From: Treponema sp.
GTDB lineage: Bacteria; Spirochaetota; Spirochaetia; Treponematales; Breznakiellaceae
NCBI GenBank assembly: GCA_009786675.1
Contig: WQRP01000031.1
Coordinates: forward strand, 1-14,773
Reading direction: 5' to 3'
DNA: 14,773 bases
The translations under genes were made by a program, and so were the position numbers. Positions within the stretch are counted from its first letter, which is position 1. Each line of letters begins with the position of its first letter. The notes beneath the pieces are model-generated. The model was given only the letters and a program-made list of their open reading frames with translations. It was not told where the DNA came from and did no database searches. Shown piece by piece: positions 14,376 through 14,773 of this stretch.

Positions 14376-14773
14376 ATGGAACCCATCACCCTGGCATCCG
14401 CGTCCCCCCGCAGGCAGGACTTTTTCCGCCTGTTGGGGCTACCCTTTAACTGCGTCCCGGCGGATATAGACGAGACGCCGAGGCCCGGCCTTGCCCCACT
14501 ACAGGTGACGGAGGATCTGGCCCGGCGAAAGGCCGAAACCGTCGCCGCGAGGCAGGCGGGGCTTTCGCCGTGGGTCTTCGCGGCGGACACAATCGTCGTG
14601 CTGGACGGCGAAATCCACGGCAAGCCCGGCGACAGGGACGACGCACGGCGGACGCTGGAACGGCTCGCCGGACGCGGGCACGAGGTAATCACCGGGATGG
14701 CCCTTTACGGCGGGCGCGGCGGCGGGATCGACGTGAGATCGGCGGTCTGCGCGGTGGAATTCGCCCCGCTTTC
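14376..14773 (+). CDS. maf: Maf-type nucleoside triphosphate pyrophosphatase (3' truncated by window edge)
   Basis: 132 complete codons are visible and the frame runs off the window. It begins MEPITLASASPRR, the family hallmark, with the substrate-binding SASPRR at 8-13. It continues with ADIDETP, LARRKAETVA, the catalytic-acid segment AADTIVVLDG, GKPGDRDDARRTLERLAG and GHEVITGMALY. Maf proteins hydrolyse non-canonical or modified NTPs, and the dTTP/UTPase subgroup is the most common; they were first noted as septum-formation inhibitors. Family length is about 190-200 residues, so roughly a third is missing on the right. It starts 75 nt after the methyltransferase stop. The exact nucleotide preference cannot be assigned from this part. 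Confidence 0.93.
   Translation, partial: MEPITLASASPRRQDFFRLLGLPFNCVPADIDETPRPGLAPLQVTEDLARRKAETVAARQAGLSPWVFAADTIVVLDGEIHGKPGDRDDARRTLERLAGRGHEVITGMALYGGRGGGIDVRSAVCAVEFAPL

Noticed and set aside
1..14773. CRISPR arrays, prophage genes, complete insertion sequences, rRNA or tRNA genes
   Set aside because: None was seen on reading both strands. Repeats are confined to the PAS domains and short sequence coincidences.

Overview
The window is ordinary chromosomal DNA from a GC-rich bacterium, most likely a spirochaete of the Treponema/Spirochaetaceae type. That assignment is an inference from protein style: the GltX (PSPTGLQHVGG), the unusually long PRPP synthetase with a QLHSDKSKS segment, the TPR-membrane protein, and the soluble class III cyclase with a TPR-like tail. 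No rRNA or tRNA gene is present to confirm it. A GH43-type xylosidase fragment at the left edge fits a host-gut or plant-polysaccharide habitat.

Layout. 1-651 (+) is the 3' end of a GH43 beta-xylosidase. 746-2251 (-) is an Lsa-like ABC-F ATPase. It is divergent from gltX (2295-3773, +), with only 43 bp between the two start codons. 3774-4063 is a gap holding a broken zinc-ribbon-like reading frame. 4064-5167 (+) is a TPR/membrane protein translationally coupled (ATGA) to dtd (5164-5640, +). leuS (9224-6765, -) and prs (6768-5632, -) form an ATGA-coupled operon that converges on dtd with a 9-nt coding overlap. From a 159-bp divergent intergenic region with good promoters on both strands, the + strand continues with a dCache-PAS3-GGDEF diguanylate cyclase (9384-12035), a class III nucleotidyl cyclase (12116-13270), a TRM11-like methyltransferase (13329-14300) and the 5' part of maf (14376 to the edge).

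How the genes relate. Much of the window is translation and quality control: two tRNA synthetases, D-aminoacyl-tRNA deacylase, a probable RNA methyltransferase and a ribosome-acting ABC-F protein. It also carries nucleotide metabolism genes (prs, maf). The adjacent c-di-GMP and cAMP-type cyclases form a second-messenger pair.

The most distinctive pattern is in the promoters. Four genes (ABC-F, gltX, TPR protein, maf) have a -10-like hexamer ending only 6-9 nt before the start codon and no Shine-Dalgarno, which predicts leaderless mRNAs. leuS and the diguanylate cyclase have normal leaders with Shine-Dalgarno sequences. No mobile element, CRISPR array, phage or clearly novel multi-gene system was found.
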